Source: Marinomonas sp. CT5 | GTDB lineage: Bacteria > Pseudomonadota > Gammaproteobacteria > Pseudomonadales > Marinomonadaceae | Length of the DNA stretch: 64,000 nucleotides | Assembly: GCF_018336975.1 (NCBI RefSeq) | Contig: NZ_CP025572.1 | Location: 62,001-126,000 of the forward strand | Direction: 5' to 3' | Part shown: positions 56,729-64,000 of the stretch, one piece after another | Layout of the letters: the number at the start of each line of letters is the position of its first letter | How positions within the stretch are numbered: the stretch's first letter is position 1 | Made by a program: the position numbers and the translations under genes | The notes under the pieces: generated by a model | The model's input: only the letters and a program-made list of their open reading frames with translations | What the model was told of the DNA's origin: nothing | The model's database searches: none

Positions 56729-57813
56729 TGATTAAAACTTTATTGAATTTACCTCATGTGAATGAAGGCCTAAGCCATTGTACCGAAACGATCCGATTGC
56801 ACTTTGCTGACTTGGCTGTAACCGTGCATTCCAATGAAGTGATGTTATTGGCTGGTATCGCTGATTATTACCGTAGTTATTTGAAGGTCGAGGCACATAC
56901 AACAACGTCTTTAAATGTGTATGTGATGGAGCAAAGCGTTGTTGGCGATGAGCTAGATTGGTTGGACGTGCCACGAGAAGAAGGCAAACAGGGCCGTAAA
57001 GAAGGTTACCTTGATGTGGCTGGTGGACGTTGGATTAAAAAATTCAAAACAGGCATGGCGTTTTTACAGCGACCGGATCATGCGGTTGCGGTTGGTCCTT
57101 GTGCATCTAACTTGGCTCAAATTATCAACTTTATAAATAATCAATTTTTGAATCATTATTTACGTCAGGGCTTTACGTTAGGCCATGCCTCGGCTTTTTG
57201 TGTGAAGGGTGAAGCAACAGCTATTGCCGCGGGTTCAGGTGGTGGCAAATCGACCTTGATGCTACGTTGCTTGGAAAACCCAGAGCGTAAATTTCTCACT
57301 AATGACCGTATTTTATTGAAAAAAGAAGGGCTGGAGACAAAAACCATTGGTTTGGCGAAATTGCCACGTGTTAACCCTGGCACCCTATTAAATTCAGATC
57401 GCTTACGCCATATTTTACCTGAGTCGCGCCAACAAGCTCTTCATCAAATGCCTCAAAGTGAGCTATGGGCATTAGAAGAAAAATACGATGTCCAGATCGA
57501 AGATGAGTATGATGCTGACCGTGTGGTGCTAGCAGCAAATTTATCACGTTTGATTATGCTTGATTGGTCTTTAGACAGTTCAGCACCGACACAGTTGGAG
57601 TCCGTTGATTTAGCAAAAGAGCCGCAGGTGATTGAAGGTCTACGCAAACGACCTGGGCCATTTTATCAAGATAATACTGGTACCTTTGCCGATTTAAATG
57701 CGGTGGATTCGGTTGGCCACTATTGTGATGAATTGTCGAATGTGGAGGTTTATCGCCTCACAGGCAAGATCGATTTTGATCAAGCTTATGAACTGATTGG
57801 CGCGTTAACCTGA
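56728..57813 (+). CDS. HprK-related kinase B
   Basis: A 362-residue P-loop protein related to HPr kinase. The Walker A motif is AAGSGGGKST with Lys174, and the TNDRILLKK strand near 196-204 corresponds to the HprK metal/catalytic region. The N-terminal 120 residues are alpha/beta and unassigned. Its role is probably phosphorylation of a serine or a small molecule rather than HPr, since no PTS genes are nearby. ATG 56728 (TAATG overlap with the ligase) has AAGGAG; an ATG 30 bases earlier lies within the ligase gene. Confidence 0.85.
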   Translation: MIKTLLNLPHVNEGLSHCTETIRLHFADLAVTVHSNEVMLLAGIADYYRSYLKVEAHTTTSLNVYVMEQSVVGDELDWLDVPREEGKQGRKEGYLDVAGGRWIKKFKTGMAFLQRPDHAVAVGPCASNLAQIINFINNQFLNHYLRQGFTLGHASAFCVKGEATAIAAGSGGGKSTLMLRCLENPERKFLTNDRILLKKEGLETKTIGLAKLPRVNPGTLLNSDRLRHILPESRQQALHQMPQSELWALEEKYDVQIEDEYDADRVVLAANLSRLIMLDWSLDSSAPTQLESVDLAKEPQVIEGLRKRPGPFYQDNTGTFADLNAVDSVGHYCDELSNVEVYRLTGKIDFDQAYELIGALT

Positions 57814-57837
57814 TGTGATAGGGAGCTTTATGCTGCT

Positions 57838-57868
57838 TGTTCATTTAACTGTCATAAAACTTTGTCAT
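57838..57868 (+). promoter_or_regulatory. Candidate Pho box ahead of the phosphoesterase gene
   Basis: CTGTCATAAAA at 57849-57859 carries an exact PhoB half-site. TGTTCAT lies 11 bases before it and TTGTCAT 13 bases after, i.e. close to the 11-base period of PhoB repeats. It lies about 120 bases before the phosphoesterase start. Sequence similarity only. Confidence 0.4.
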
Positions 57869-57985
57869 AGTAAAAGGCTTAGTCTGTTTTTACGCTGCTC
57901 ATCTTGTTTGAATTTTCTGACGGTTAGAGTGCTTTAGAACGTTGCCCTTAAGGTCTCAAACCATCAACTGAAAGGTAATAACCTC

Positions 57986-59311
57986 ATGTCGAGCCCCATT
58001 CCAGCTATTAAAAATCGTCTGCATCATGCGGAGATCATTTCTCGCTTACCGACAGAATGGGCGTCTTGGCCTCGGGACGATAGCTCGGTAAACAGTCATG
58101 TTCTGGAATCCAATAAAACCCCAAAACGCTTTCAGAAAAATAAGTTGCGCTGGCCAAAACGTTCGGTGGTATTTATTTCTGATCCTCATGCGGACGCCGT
58201 GGCTTTTGAAGCTTCTTTAATTGCGGCAGGCGTAGCAGAGCGTAAGAAACGCGCGGGTGTTGGTCATCTGACGTTAACCAAAAAAGGTCGACAGTCAGAA
58301 ATCATCGTTGGTGGTGACTGCTTGGACAAAGGACCGAGTAATCTTGAATTACTTCGTAGCGTAAAGCAGCTTTATAAGTTGAAAGCGCGAGTAACTTTGC
58401 TCGCTGGTAACCATGATTTACGTTTGTTAATGGGGTTGCTGGCCTTAGCGCGTAAAAAAGACATTGGTAATCAACACTTTTTTGTTCGTATGGGTAAAAA
58501 GGTGGTGCCGTTATTTCGTGAAGTTTTTGACGAGTACTTGGCGGATACCAAATGGGATAAAAAAATTCCTGATGAAGACACTTGCCGAGACTTGCTCTTT
58601 CCCGGGGAAGATTGGTTTAAAGAATTTCCATTTCATGCCGCGGGCTTTTTAACGGTAGAAGGGATTGACCGAGAAGTCCGCAAAATGGCGTCGAAAAATC
58701 ATAGCTTTGAAAAGCATTGCTTAGCCGCAGGGCTGAGTTTACGTCAGGTCTATGCTACTTCTTTGAAATGTCAGCAGTTGTTCTTGCATAAGAAAGGTGA
58801 GTTCAATTGGTTTTTTCGCAAAATGGAATTGGTTGCCAAGCGCGGTTCTTTTTTATTTTTGCACGCGGGTTTGGATGACAGCATGGGGCAAATGTTATTA
58901 AAAAGTGGGACTAAGTATGCCAATAAAGCCTTTCACCGTAATTTAAAACGCCGTGATTTATTCAGCTTTTACTATAGCTCGATTGCGAACACCTTTCGTA
59001 CAAAATACCGTGATGCCGACTTGCCATTGACCCATCGAGGTGTGGAGGCTATTCATAAAGCTGGGGTTCATGTGGTGGTACAAGGGCATATTAACCGTCA
59101 GCAAGGCCAGCGCATTGCCATTAAAAAGGGCTTGGTTCATGTAGAAGCGGACATTACTTTGGATTCGCATTCTCGTAAAGCAGAAGGCTTGAAGAGTTAT
59201 GGCATCGGGGCCACCTTGATCGGTAAAGACACAGGGGTTGTTGGGTTAAGCTGCGATTACCCTACCGCCAAAGTGATTACGGCGGAAGAACTACAGGGAA
59301 TTTACGGATAA
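57986..59311 (+). CDS. Calcineurin-type metallophosphoesterase linked to the GAK cluster
   Basis: A 441-residue phosphoesterase with the complete PPP/ApaH-like metal set: SDPHAD (Asp66, His68), GGDCLDKG (Asp111), GNHD (Asn142, His143), LHAG (His293) and QGHINRQ (His368). The family is 100-200 residues shorter in ApaH, and about 140 residues with many Lys/Arg are inserted between the fourth motif and HAG. It may reverse the action of the neighbouring kinases or cleave a nucleotide product. Separate from the first three genes by a 172-base gap. Confidence 0.82.
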   Translation: MSSPIPAIKNRLHHAEIISRLPTEWASWPRDDSSVNSHVLESNKTPKRFQKNKLRWPKRSVVFISDPHADAVAFEASLIAAGVAERKKRAGVGHLTLTKKGRQSEIIVGGDCLDKGPSNLELLRSVKQLYKLKARVTLLAGNHDLRLLMGLLALARKKDIGNQHFFVRMGKKVVPLFREVFDEYLADTKWDKKIPDEDTCRDLLFPGEDWFKEFPFHAAGFLTVEGIDREVRKMASKNHSFEKHCLAAGLSLRQVYATSLKCQQLFLHKKGEFNWFFRKMELVAKRGSFLFLHAGLDDSMGQMLLKSGTKYANKAFHRNLKRRDLFSFYYSSIANTFRTKYRDADLPLTHRGVEAIHKAGVHVVVQGHINRQQGQRIAIKKGLVHVEADITLDSHSRKAEGLKSYGIGATLIGKDTGVVGLSCDYPTAKVITAEELQGIYG

Positions 59312-59316
59312 ACATT

Positions 59317-59586
59317 ATGAAATCGAAAACAGAGTTTAAATACGAAGCCTTACTGGACGCTGATGATATTCAAGATGTATTAAAAGCGCTGTCGAAAGGT
59401 TTATCAAAGGGGAAACTGGAATTCAGCGAAGAAAAAGAAGGCACGTTAACCCTTAATCCAAAAGGCCTAATGCGTTTAAAAGTGCGTGCTTATGAAGACG
59501 AAGACAGCCAACAATTTGAGGTTAAAGTACGTTGGGAAAAACACCCCAAACGCTTGAATAAAACGGCACCAAATATTTTATCCTAA
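59317..59586 (+). CDS. Amphi-Trp domain protein
   Basis: An 89-residue acidic protein with the FKYEALLDADDIQDVLKALSKGLSKGKLEFSEE start and the single Trp in VKVRWEKHPKR near 75-85, the pattern of the amphi-Trp domain found in GAK gene neighbourhoods. It lies five bases after the phosphoesterase. Role unknown: a small adaptor or kinase substrate fits the context. It has no Ser/Thr-rich tail that marks an obvious phosphorylation target. Confidence 0.75.
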   Translation: MKSKTEFKYEALLDADDIQDVLKALSKGLSKGKLEFSEEKEGTLTLNPKGLMRLKVRAYEDEDSQQFEVKVRWEKHPKRLNKTAPNILS

Positions 59587-59603
59587 TGTATTAGGCAGAA
59601 AAA

Positions 59604-59633
59604 ACCGCCAGTGTGCTTTTATCACAAGGCGGT
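59604..59633 (-). terminator. Terminator between the amphi-Trp gene and the IMPase gene
   Basis: Six-base GC arms (59604-59609, 59628-59633), with extra pairing in between. On the minus strand GGCGGT is followed by TTTTTCTG, a good U-tract for the IMPase transcript. The plus strand lacks a T-run. Confidence 0.7.
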
Positions 59634-59665
59634 AAAATTCATAGATACACCGGCTAAACTGGCGT

Positions 59666-60469
59666 TTAAACAATCATCTGATTGAGTGAATCGCTAACGC
59701 CATTGGCCGCTACCAGTATTGGATTACCGTTAAGTAACCCTTCGCCATTCAAAAAATGATTGGTTGACCCGCCAGCCTCATCCACCATGATAAGGCCTGC
59801 TAAACAATCCCAAGAATTGATGTGGGGTTCGTAATAACCAATTAAGCGACCTGCCGCTACATAAGCCAGCATAAGAGCCCCAGAGCCGTTGCGAATAAAC
59901 ATGCCCCCTTGGTTTAACAGTTTATCGATAAAGTTTACACATAATGATGCGGGTACTCGGTGAGAAGTTCCTAACCCCATGACTCCTTCTTGTACCGAGT
60001 TGACTTCTAGTGTCATGACTTTCTTATCGTTTACAAAGCAACCTTGGCCCGCTATTGCACTAAATAACTCGTTACTGTTTGGGTCAAATATTAAGCCGCA
60101 GGCAATTTTATCATCCACCATCAGTGCTATCGAAATACACCAAGAATGCATGCCATTGAGGAAACACGCCGTACCGTCAATTGGATCAATGACCCATAAA
60201 TACTGATTATCCCCTTGAGTAATACCTTGTTCTTCTCCAAGAAAGCCATCCCTTGGGAAGAAATCTTGTAAGCTTTCGATGATGGTGGTTTCCACATTGC
60301 GGTCAGCAATACTGACTACGTCTTGGGGTTCCATTTTGGTTTCGACAATAAGTTTTTCTCGATTACGAAAGTACTCTAACGCTTGAGCTCCAGCAATTTT
60401 TATGACTTTTTCAGCCTGATTAAATCGGTCGAGAACCGCTTGATCTACTAGATTATGAGCTAAAAACAT
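59666..60469 (-). CDS. Inositol monophosphatase-family phosphatase
   Basis: The 267 residues show all metal motifs of the family: GEEQG near 79-83, DPIDGTACF near 95-103 and NSWDCLAG near 217-224. It is Mg-dependent and dephosphorylates a small monoester such as an inositol or 3'-phosphoadenosine type compound. Being the last gene of the ABC operon that runs off the window, it probably releases phosphate from the imported compound; the actual substrate is unknown. Confidence 0.87.
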   Translation of the reverse strand: MFLAHNLVDQAVLDRFNQAEKVIKIAGAQALEYFRNREKLIVETKMEPQDVVSIADRNVETTIIESLQDFFPRDGFLGEEQGITQGDNQYLWVIDPIDGTACFLNGMHSWCISIALMVDDKIACGLIFDPNSNELFSAIAGQGCFVNDKKVMTLEVNSVQEGVMGLGTSHRVPASLCVNFIDKLLNQGGMFIRNGSGALMLAYVAAGRLIGYYEPHINSWDCLAGLIMVDEAGGSTNHFLNGEGLLNGNPILVAANGVSDSLNQMIV

Positions 60470-60486
60470 GAGGTGTAGTCTCCACT

Positions 60487-61560
60487 CTAAGCTGTCTTAA
60501 CTAACGCAAGACCGCGATTTGAAAATGCAATAGACACATCGGAACCGACGGGAATTGCTTGTTCAACACGATAGTCGACGACAAATAAGTCACCCACTTC
60601 AGAGTCAACATCGTATTGCATTTGATTGCCTAAATAAGTGGCTCGTCTAACGGTACCTTTGAGTCCAGTGGACTGTTGGTCTCGCACGGATAAACGTACA
60701 GAACTTGGGTGGACGGCTAGCTGCACTCGACCTTTACCAAAATCGCGTTGTGGCAAGGAGCAGCGTAGTGTACCAACAGCAACCTCAGCGGTCTGACCAT
60801 CGGTGGCAATGATATCGGCCTCAATGAGATTCGCGTCACCAATAAAGTCAGCGATAAAGCTGGAGGCGGGTGCCTCATAGAGTTCACGAGGGCTACCTTC
60901 TTGCGCAATAACCGAACGATTCATCACGATAATACGATCCGACACAGCTAGCGCTTCTTCTTGGTCGTGGGTCACATAAACGGCGGTTAATCCTATTTTT
61001 TGCTGAAGCTCACGGATTTCTTCACGAACATGTCGACGTAATTTTGCATCTAGGTTGGATAAAGGCTCGTCTAACAACAGTACTTCAGGTTCCAGAACCA
61101 GTGCTCGTGCGACGGCAACACGTTGCTGTTGTCCACCAGACAGTTCACTGGGATAACGTTGGCCATAATCAGCTAAACCGACAAGCTCTAGTCCTTCTTC
61201 GCTTTTTTCCTTGGCTTCAATTTTATTAACGCCGCTGGCGTTTAGGCCATAGGCGACATTTTCGGCCACCGTCATATGCGGAAACAAAGCATAGGATTGA
61301 AATACCATACTGACGTCTCTGTCTGTGGCGGGCAGGTGTGTGACATCCTTGTTGCCAATCATAATTCGGCCGGAGGTTGGGTGTTCTAAGCCAGCTAACA
61401 TGCGTAATGTAGTGGTTTTACCGCAGCCACTTGGTCCTAACAAAGTGACAAGATTGCCGGGTTCTATGGTAAAGGACACATTATCAATAGCAGTGACATT
61501 ACCAAAGGTTTTAATAACATTTTCAAAGCTCACTGAGCCTGATTTGTAATGGAGACTCAT
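60487..61560 (-). CDS. ABC transporter ATP-binding protein, ferric/organophosphate (FbpC/PhnT-like) type
   Basis: A 357-residue ATPase with Walker A GPSGCGKTT, Q-loop MVFQSYALFPHM, signature LSGGQQQR, Walker B VLLLDEP, switch VTHDQEEA and a TOBE domain (about 280-350). It starts within the last codons of the permease (ATGA overlap) and precedes the phosphatase by 17 bases. The spectrum of possible substrates is Fe(III), phosphonates, phosphate esters or polyamines. The adjacent phosphatase favours an ester. Confidence 0.9.
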   Translation of the reverse strand: MSLHYKSGSVSFENVIKTFGNVTAIDNVSFTIEPGNLVTLLGPSGCGKTTTLRMLAGLEHPTSGRIMIGNKDVTHLPATDRDVSMVFQSYALFPHMTVAENVAYGLNASGVNKIEAKEKSEEGLELVGLADYGQRYPSELSGGQQQRVAVARALVLEPEVLLLDEPLSNLDAKLRRHVREEIRELQQKIGLTAVYVTHDQEEALAVSDRIIVMNRSVIAQEGSPRELYEAPASSFIADFIGDANLIEADIIATDGQTAEVAVGTLRCSLPQRDFGKGRVQLAVHPSSVRLSVRDQQSTGLKGTVRRATYLGNQMQYDVDSEVGDLFVVDYRVEQAIPVGSDVSIAFSNRGLALVKTA

Positions 61561-63791
61561 GCGTGTTTCTCCTTAAGAGAAGGGCTGGAAGTAGCCGATG
61601 ATTGGTTTGAGTGAGAGATAGCATTGGTGCGTCTTAAACGACGCTCTCCCACAAATAGATTGATTGCGATAATGGCTGTTAGCATCACTAAAATCAGTAC
61701 ACTACAATAGGCGATAGCAATGCCATACTCACCGTTCTCGACCAAGCCAATAATGTAAGACGTAGCCATATTGTGATCCGCACTAACGAGAAAGATGACA
61801 GCACTAACGGACGTAATAGCTCGTACAAAGCTGTAGACCAAAGCAGCAATAATGGCGGGTCGTAGTAGAGGAAGTATGACGCGTCGGAAGGTCATCAAAC
61901 TGTTTGCACCTAAGGTTAACGAGGCTTCGTCTAGGCTTTTGTCTAACTGGCTCATAGCGGCGATACCACCACGGACACCAACAGGCATATTACGGAAAAC
62001 AAAACAGATAATCAGAATTACGCCTGTGCCCGTCAGCTCTAATGGGGGGACGTTGAAGGCAAGGATATAACTGATACCAATCACTGTGCCGGGAATGGCA
62101 AAGCTCAACATAGTGCCGAACTCAAAAGCATTTTTCCATTTGAATTGTTGACGTACTAACAAGTAGGCGGTCAGCAAACCAACGAGGGCAGTAAACGGTG
62201 CAGCGATGGCGGAAATACTCAACGTTGTCCATAGTGAGTCCCATGCAGCGCCTTCCCAGATCACGCCAAATTCCCCCCAGCCAACAGAAAAAGCGTCTTG
62301 ATAGTGTTGCAGAGTAAAGCTGTTGTCGTATCCCCAGTTTTGCACAAAACCACCAAACATGATCATGCCGTAAATGACGACGGTTAACGCAGCCCAAGGT
62401 AAAGCCGTCATATAACAGGCGAGCTTCATACCATGGTTTAAGCCCATGTAAGCGCCAGAATCCGCCTTGCCTGTGACCGTGGTGTAGGATTTTTTGCCGA
62501 TCCAATGACGTTGAAGGAAAAAAGCACTCAAAGTGAAGAATAGTAAGAGTATGGCTAAGACCGCAGCGTAACCTTGATCGTTTTGTGCGCCTACAATGGC
62601 GAAAAATATCTCTGTAGACAGCACATCAAAGTCGCCACCAAGTACCATTGGGTTACCAAAGTCCGCCAAACTTTCAATGAAGGCGAGTAAAAAGGCATTG
62701 GCTAAACCAGGTCGCATTAATGGCAGAGATACATTGGTAAAGGTTCGCCAACGATCGGCACGTAAGGTCTGAGAGGCTTCTTCCATAGAAGGACTAACGC
62801 CTTCCACCACGCCAATCAAAACCAAAAAGGAAATCGGTGTAAAAGATAATACTTGAGCAAGTAATACACCTGGCATGCCATAGAGCCATCGACCTGGTTC
62901 AATATGGAAAATATCAGCAAAGAATTGTGTTACCACGCCTGAGCGTCCAAACAATAAGATCAGCGCTAAGCCAATGACAAAAGGTGGAGTAATGATTGGC
63001 AAAACAGTGAGTAAGCGTAAGGATTTTTTCCAACGAAACCCAGTACGCGTAACAACCAGCGCAAAAGATAAACCTAGTAAGGTTGTTAATGTTGCGGTCA
63101 AAATCGCCAGCGTTAAAGAGTTCCATGCTGTGCCACAAGTATAACCACCACTGAGGCAAGACAATGACCAGATATTATCGCTAAAAAACTTACTGAAAAA
63201 TGCCGTTGGAGCAAACATGCCGTCATTGTTCATGAAGGCACTAATTAATACTTGGCTGACAGGGAAAAAGACGAACAAGCCAACCAGAGCGACGATCAAA
63301 CCAATGCTACCTGTGACAAATACATCTCCTTTTAAAAAGCCTGTAGCAGCTAACCCTGTAGTTAGTAGTATGAGAAAGGATAGGCCACACAGCATGGCAC
63401 CATAGCCAAAACCGTATTGTTGGTTTTCCAACTCACCAAATAAAGACTCGAGCCCTGTAAATTGCCAACCACTGACACCAATTGCAAAACCTTGGGTCAT
63501 CAAATAAAGAAGGCCAAAAGCACCAGAATAGATTAGGTAACGGCTATATCGAGGGTCACTCTTGGATAATGGAATTAGTCGTAAAGGTGCGATTAAAGGC
63601 AATGCGAGTGGAAGTAACCAAAGCTTATCGCCAAGTAAACCTTGTAGAATAGCAGGGGCGTAGTAGAGGTCAGTAGGATAACCATCGGTTAACCAGACAA
63701 ATGACCAAAAACCATCTTCGAGCAGATACCAAGGTATCAGCAAGAAGCCGATCCAGCCGAGTAACAGCCACGGAATAAAAGAGTGTTTCAC
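61557..63791 (-). CDS. ABC transporter fused permease with extended N-terminus
   Basis: A 744-residue inner-membrane permease. Two BPD_transp_1 units are seen, with coupling motifs EEASQTLRADRWRTFTNVSLPLMRP near 345-368 and DEASLTLGANSLMTFRRVILPLLRPA near 625-650. About 190 extra residues at the N-terminus add four or so hydrophobic spans not present in the 575-residue permease at 20549-22276. Such long forms are known among ferric-type permeases. Confidence 0.9.
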   Translation of the reverse strand: MKHSFIPWLLLGWIGFLLIPWYLLEDGFWSFVWLTDGYPTDLYYAPAILQGLLGDKLWLLPLALPLIAPLRLIPLSKSDPRYSRYLIYSGAFGLLYLMTQGFAIGVSGWQFTGLESLFGELENQQYGFGYGAMLCGLSFLILLTTGLAATGFLKGDVFVTGSIGLIVALVGLFVFFPVSQVLISAFMNNDGMFAPTAFFSKFFSDNIWSLSCLSGGYTCGTAWNSLTLAILTATLTTLLGLSFALVVTRTGFRWKKSLRLLTVLPIITPPFVIGLALILLFGRSGVVTQFFADIFHIEPGRWLYGMPGVLLAQVLSFTPISFLVLIGVVEGVSPSMEEASQTLRADRWRTFTNVSLPLMRPGLANAFLLAFIESLADFGNPMVLGGDFDVLSTEIFFAIVGAQNDQGYAAVLAILLLFFTLSAFFLQRHWIGKKSYTTVTGKADSGAYMGLNHGMKLACYMTALPWAALTVVIYGMIMFGGFVQNWGYDNSFTLQHYQDAFSVGWGEFGVIWEGAAWDSLWTTLSISAIAAPFTALVGLLTAYLLVRQQFKWKNAFEFGTMLSFAIPGTVIGISYILAFNVPPLELTGTGVILIICFVFRNMPVGVRGGIAAMSQLDKSLDEASLTLGANSLMTFRRVILPLLRPAIIAALVYSFVRAITSVSAVIFLVSADHNMATSYIIGLVENGEYGIAIAYCSVLILVMLTAIIAINLFVGERRLRRTNAISHSNQSSATSSPSLKEKHA

Positions 63792-63820
63792 GATTGATAC
63801 TCCAAACGGTAACTTGAGCT

Positions 63821-63845
63821 TCTGCTGGAGCTAAGCCCCAGCAGA
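63821..63845 (-). terminator. Hairpin between substrate-binding protein and permease genes
   Basis: Arms TCTGCTGG (63821-63828) and CCAGCAGA (63838-63845) are exact. No U-tract follows; another post-binding-protein hairpin as in the other transport operons of this window. Confidence 0.55.
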
Positions 63846-63874
63846 TCTCAGGATAAACAAGGATTGTCTGATTG

Positions 63875-64000
63875 ATTAACGAGGTAGAGATTTGATCTCA
63901 TTATCCCAGCGTTGCAGCAAATGTTGGCGCGTATCTGCAGAGCCGTATTTGGCAAAATCGTAATCGATCAGTTTCAGAGTATCGAAGTCAGGTGCTCCGG
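63875..64000 (-). CDS. ABC transporter substrate-binding protein, C-terminal end (runs off window)
   Basis: The frame from the window edge ends at TAA 63875-63877 and reads DFDTLKLIDYDFAKYGSA, then RQHLLQRWDNEIKSLPR. A closing Leu-Ile-Asp-Tyr-Asp and LLQRWDNE pattern is typical of the C-terminus of Fe(III)/2-aminoethylphosphonate-type binding proteins. It precedes the fused permease on the minus strand, so it is the receptor of that importer. Only 41 residues are visible. Confidence 0.75.

Noticed and set aside
59587..59665. A second reading of the hairpin as a plus-strand terminator for the amphi-Trp gene
   Set aside because: The plus strand has no T-run after the stem; the U-tract lies only on the minus strand.
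1..64000. Search for CRISPR arrays, tRNA cloverleaves and rRNA stretches
   Set aside because: No regularly spaced repeats, and no tRNA or rRNA signatures were recognised by eye; a dedicated scan (e.g. tRNAscan-SE) could still find one missed here.

Overview
The window looks like chromosome from a marine gammaproteobacterium, most likely Marinomonas or a close relative in the Oceanospirillales. This is inferred from gene content: many solute-binding-protein transporters, three chemoreceptors, an aot-type arginine/ornithine operon, a dpp operon, a homogentisate pathway and moderate G+C judged by eye. No rRNA, tRNA, CRISPR array, insertion sequence or prophage was seen.

Layout. 1-443: the start of a secreted protein, probably a bacterial alpha-2-macroglobulin. 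617-3622: homogentisate catabolism (hmgA-fahA-maiA), divergent from a DctPQM TRAP transporter (4007-6866), followed by an IclR regulator. 8107-13905: dppABCDF peptide importer. 14428-18512: a beta-hydroxyacid dehydrogenase, an SGNH esterase and a chemoreceptor. 18672-25391: a DeoR regulator divergent from a tightly overlapped six-gene operon that combines a complete ferric/organophosphate-type ABC importer with a beta-CASP-like metallo-beta-lactamase, a histidine phosphatase and a PNKP-like HAD phosphatase. 25462-34419: assorted single genes (lipoprotein, DUF4432 epimerase, gamma-glutamylcyclotransferase-like, Ada, esterase, chemoreceptor, PheC-like periplasmic protein, TauE, XRE regulator) and a GGDEF remnant. 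34455-38648: aotJQMOP-like basic amino acid importer. 38850-42099: PaiB, a GFA protein, and an MFS pump with a divergent LysR regulator. 42113-47835: LacI-controlled sugar ABC importer. 48044-53941: PAS chemoreceptor, a HigB/HigA-like toxin-antitoxin pair lodged beside tag, small enzymes and dGTPase.

54142-59586 is the most interesting segment. It is a five-gene cluster encoding a PhoU-like/APH-kinase fusion, an ATP-grasp ligase, an HprK-like P-loop kinase, a calcineurin-type phosphoesterase and an amphi-Trp protein. It resembles the 'GAK' families of unknown function. Pho-box-like repeats lie ahead of both of its transcription units. It is followed on the other strand by an inositol-monophosphatase-like enzyme with another ferric/organophosphate-type ABC transporter (59666-64000, running off the end).

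Recurring structural themes are stable hairpins between binding-protein genes and their permeases in five transport operons, and a roughly 130 bp intergenic repeat present twice (12153-12288 and 43249-43376). A roughly 85 bp duplication of the tag 3' end also flanks the toxin-antitoxin pair.
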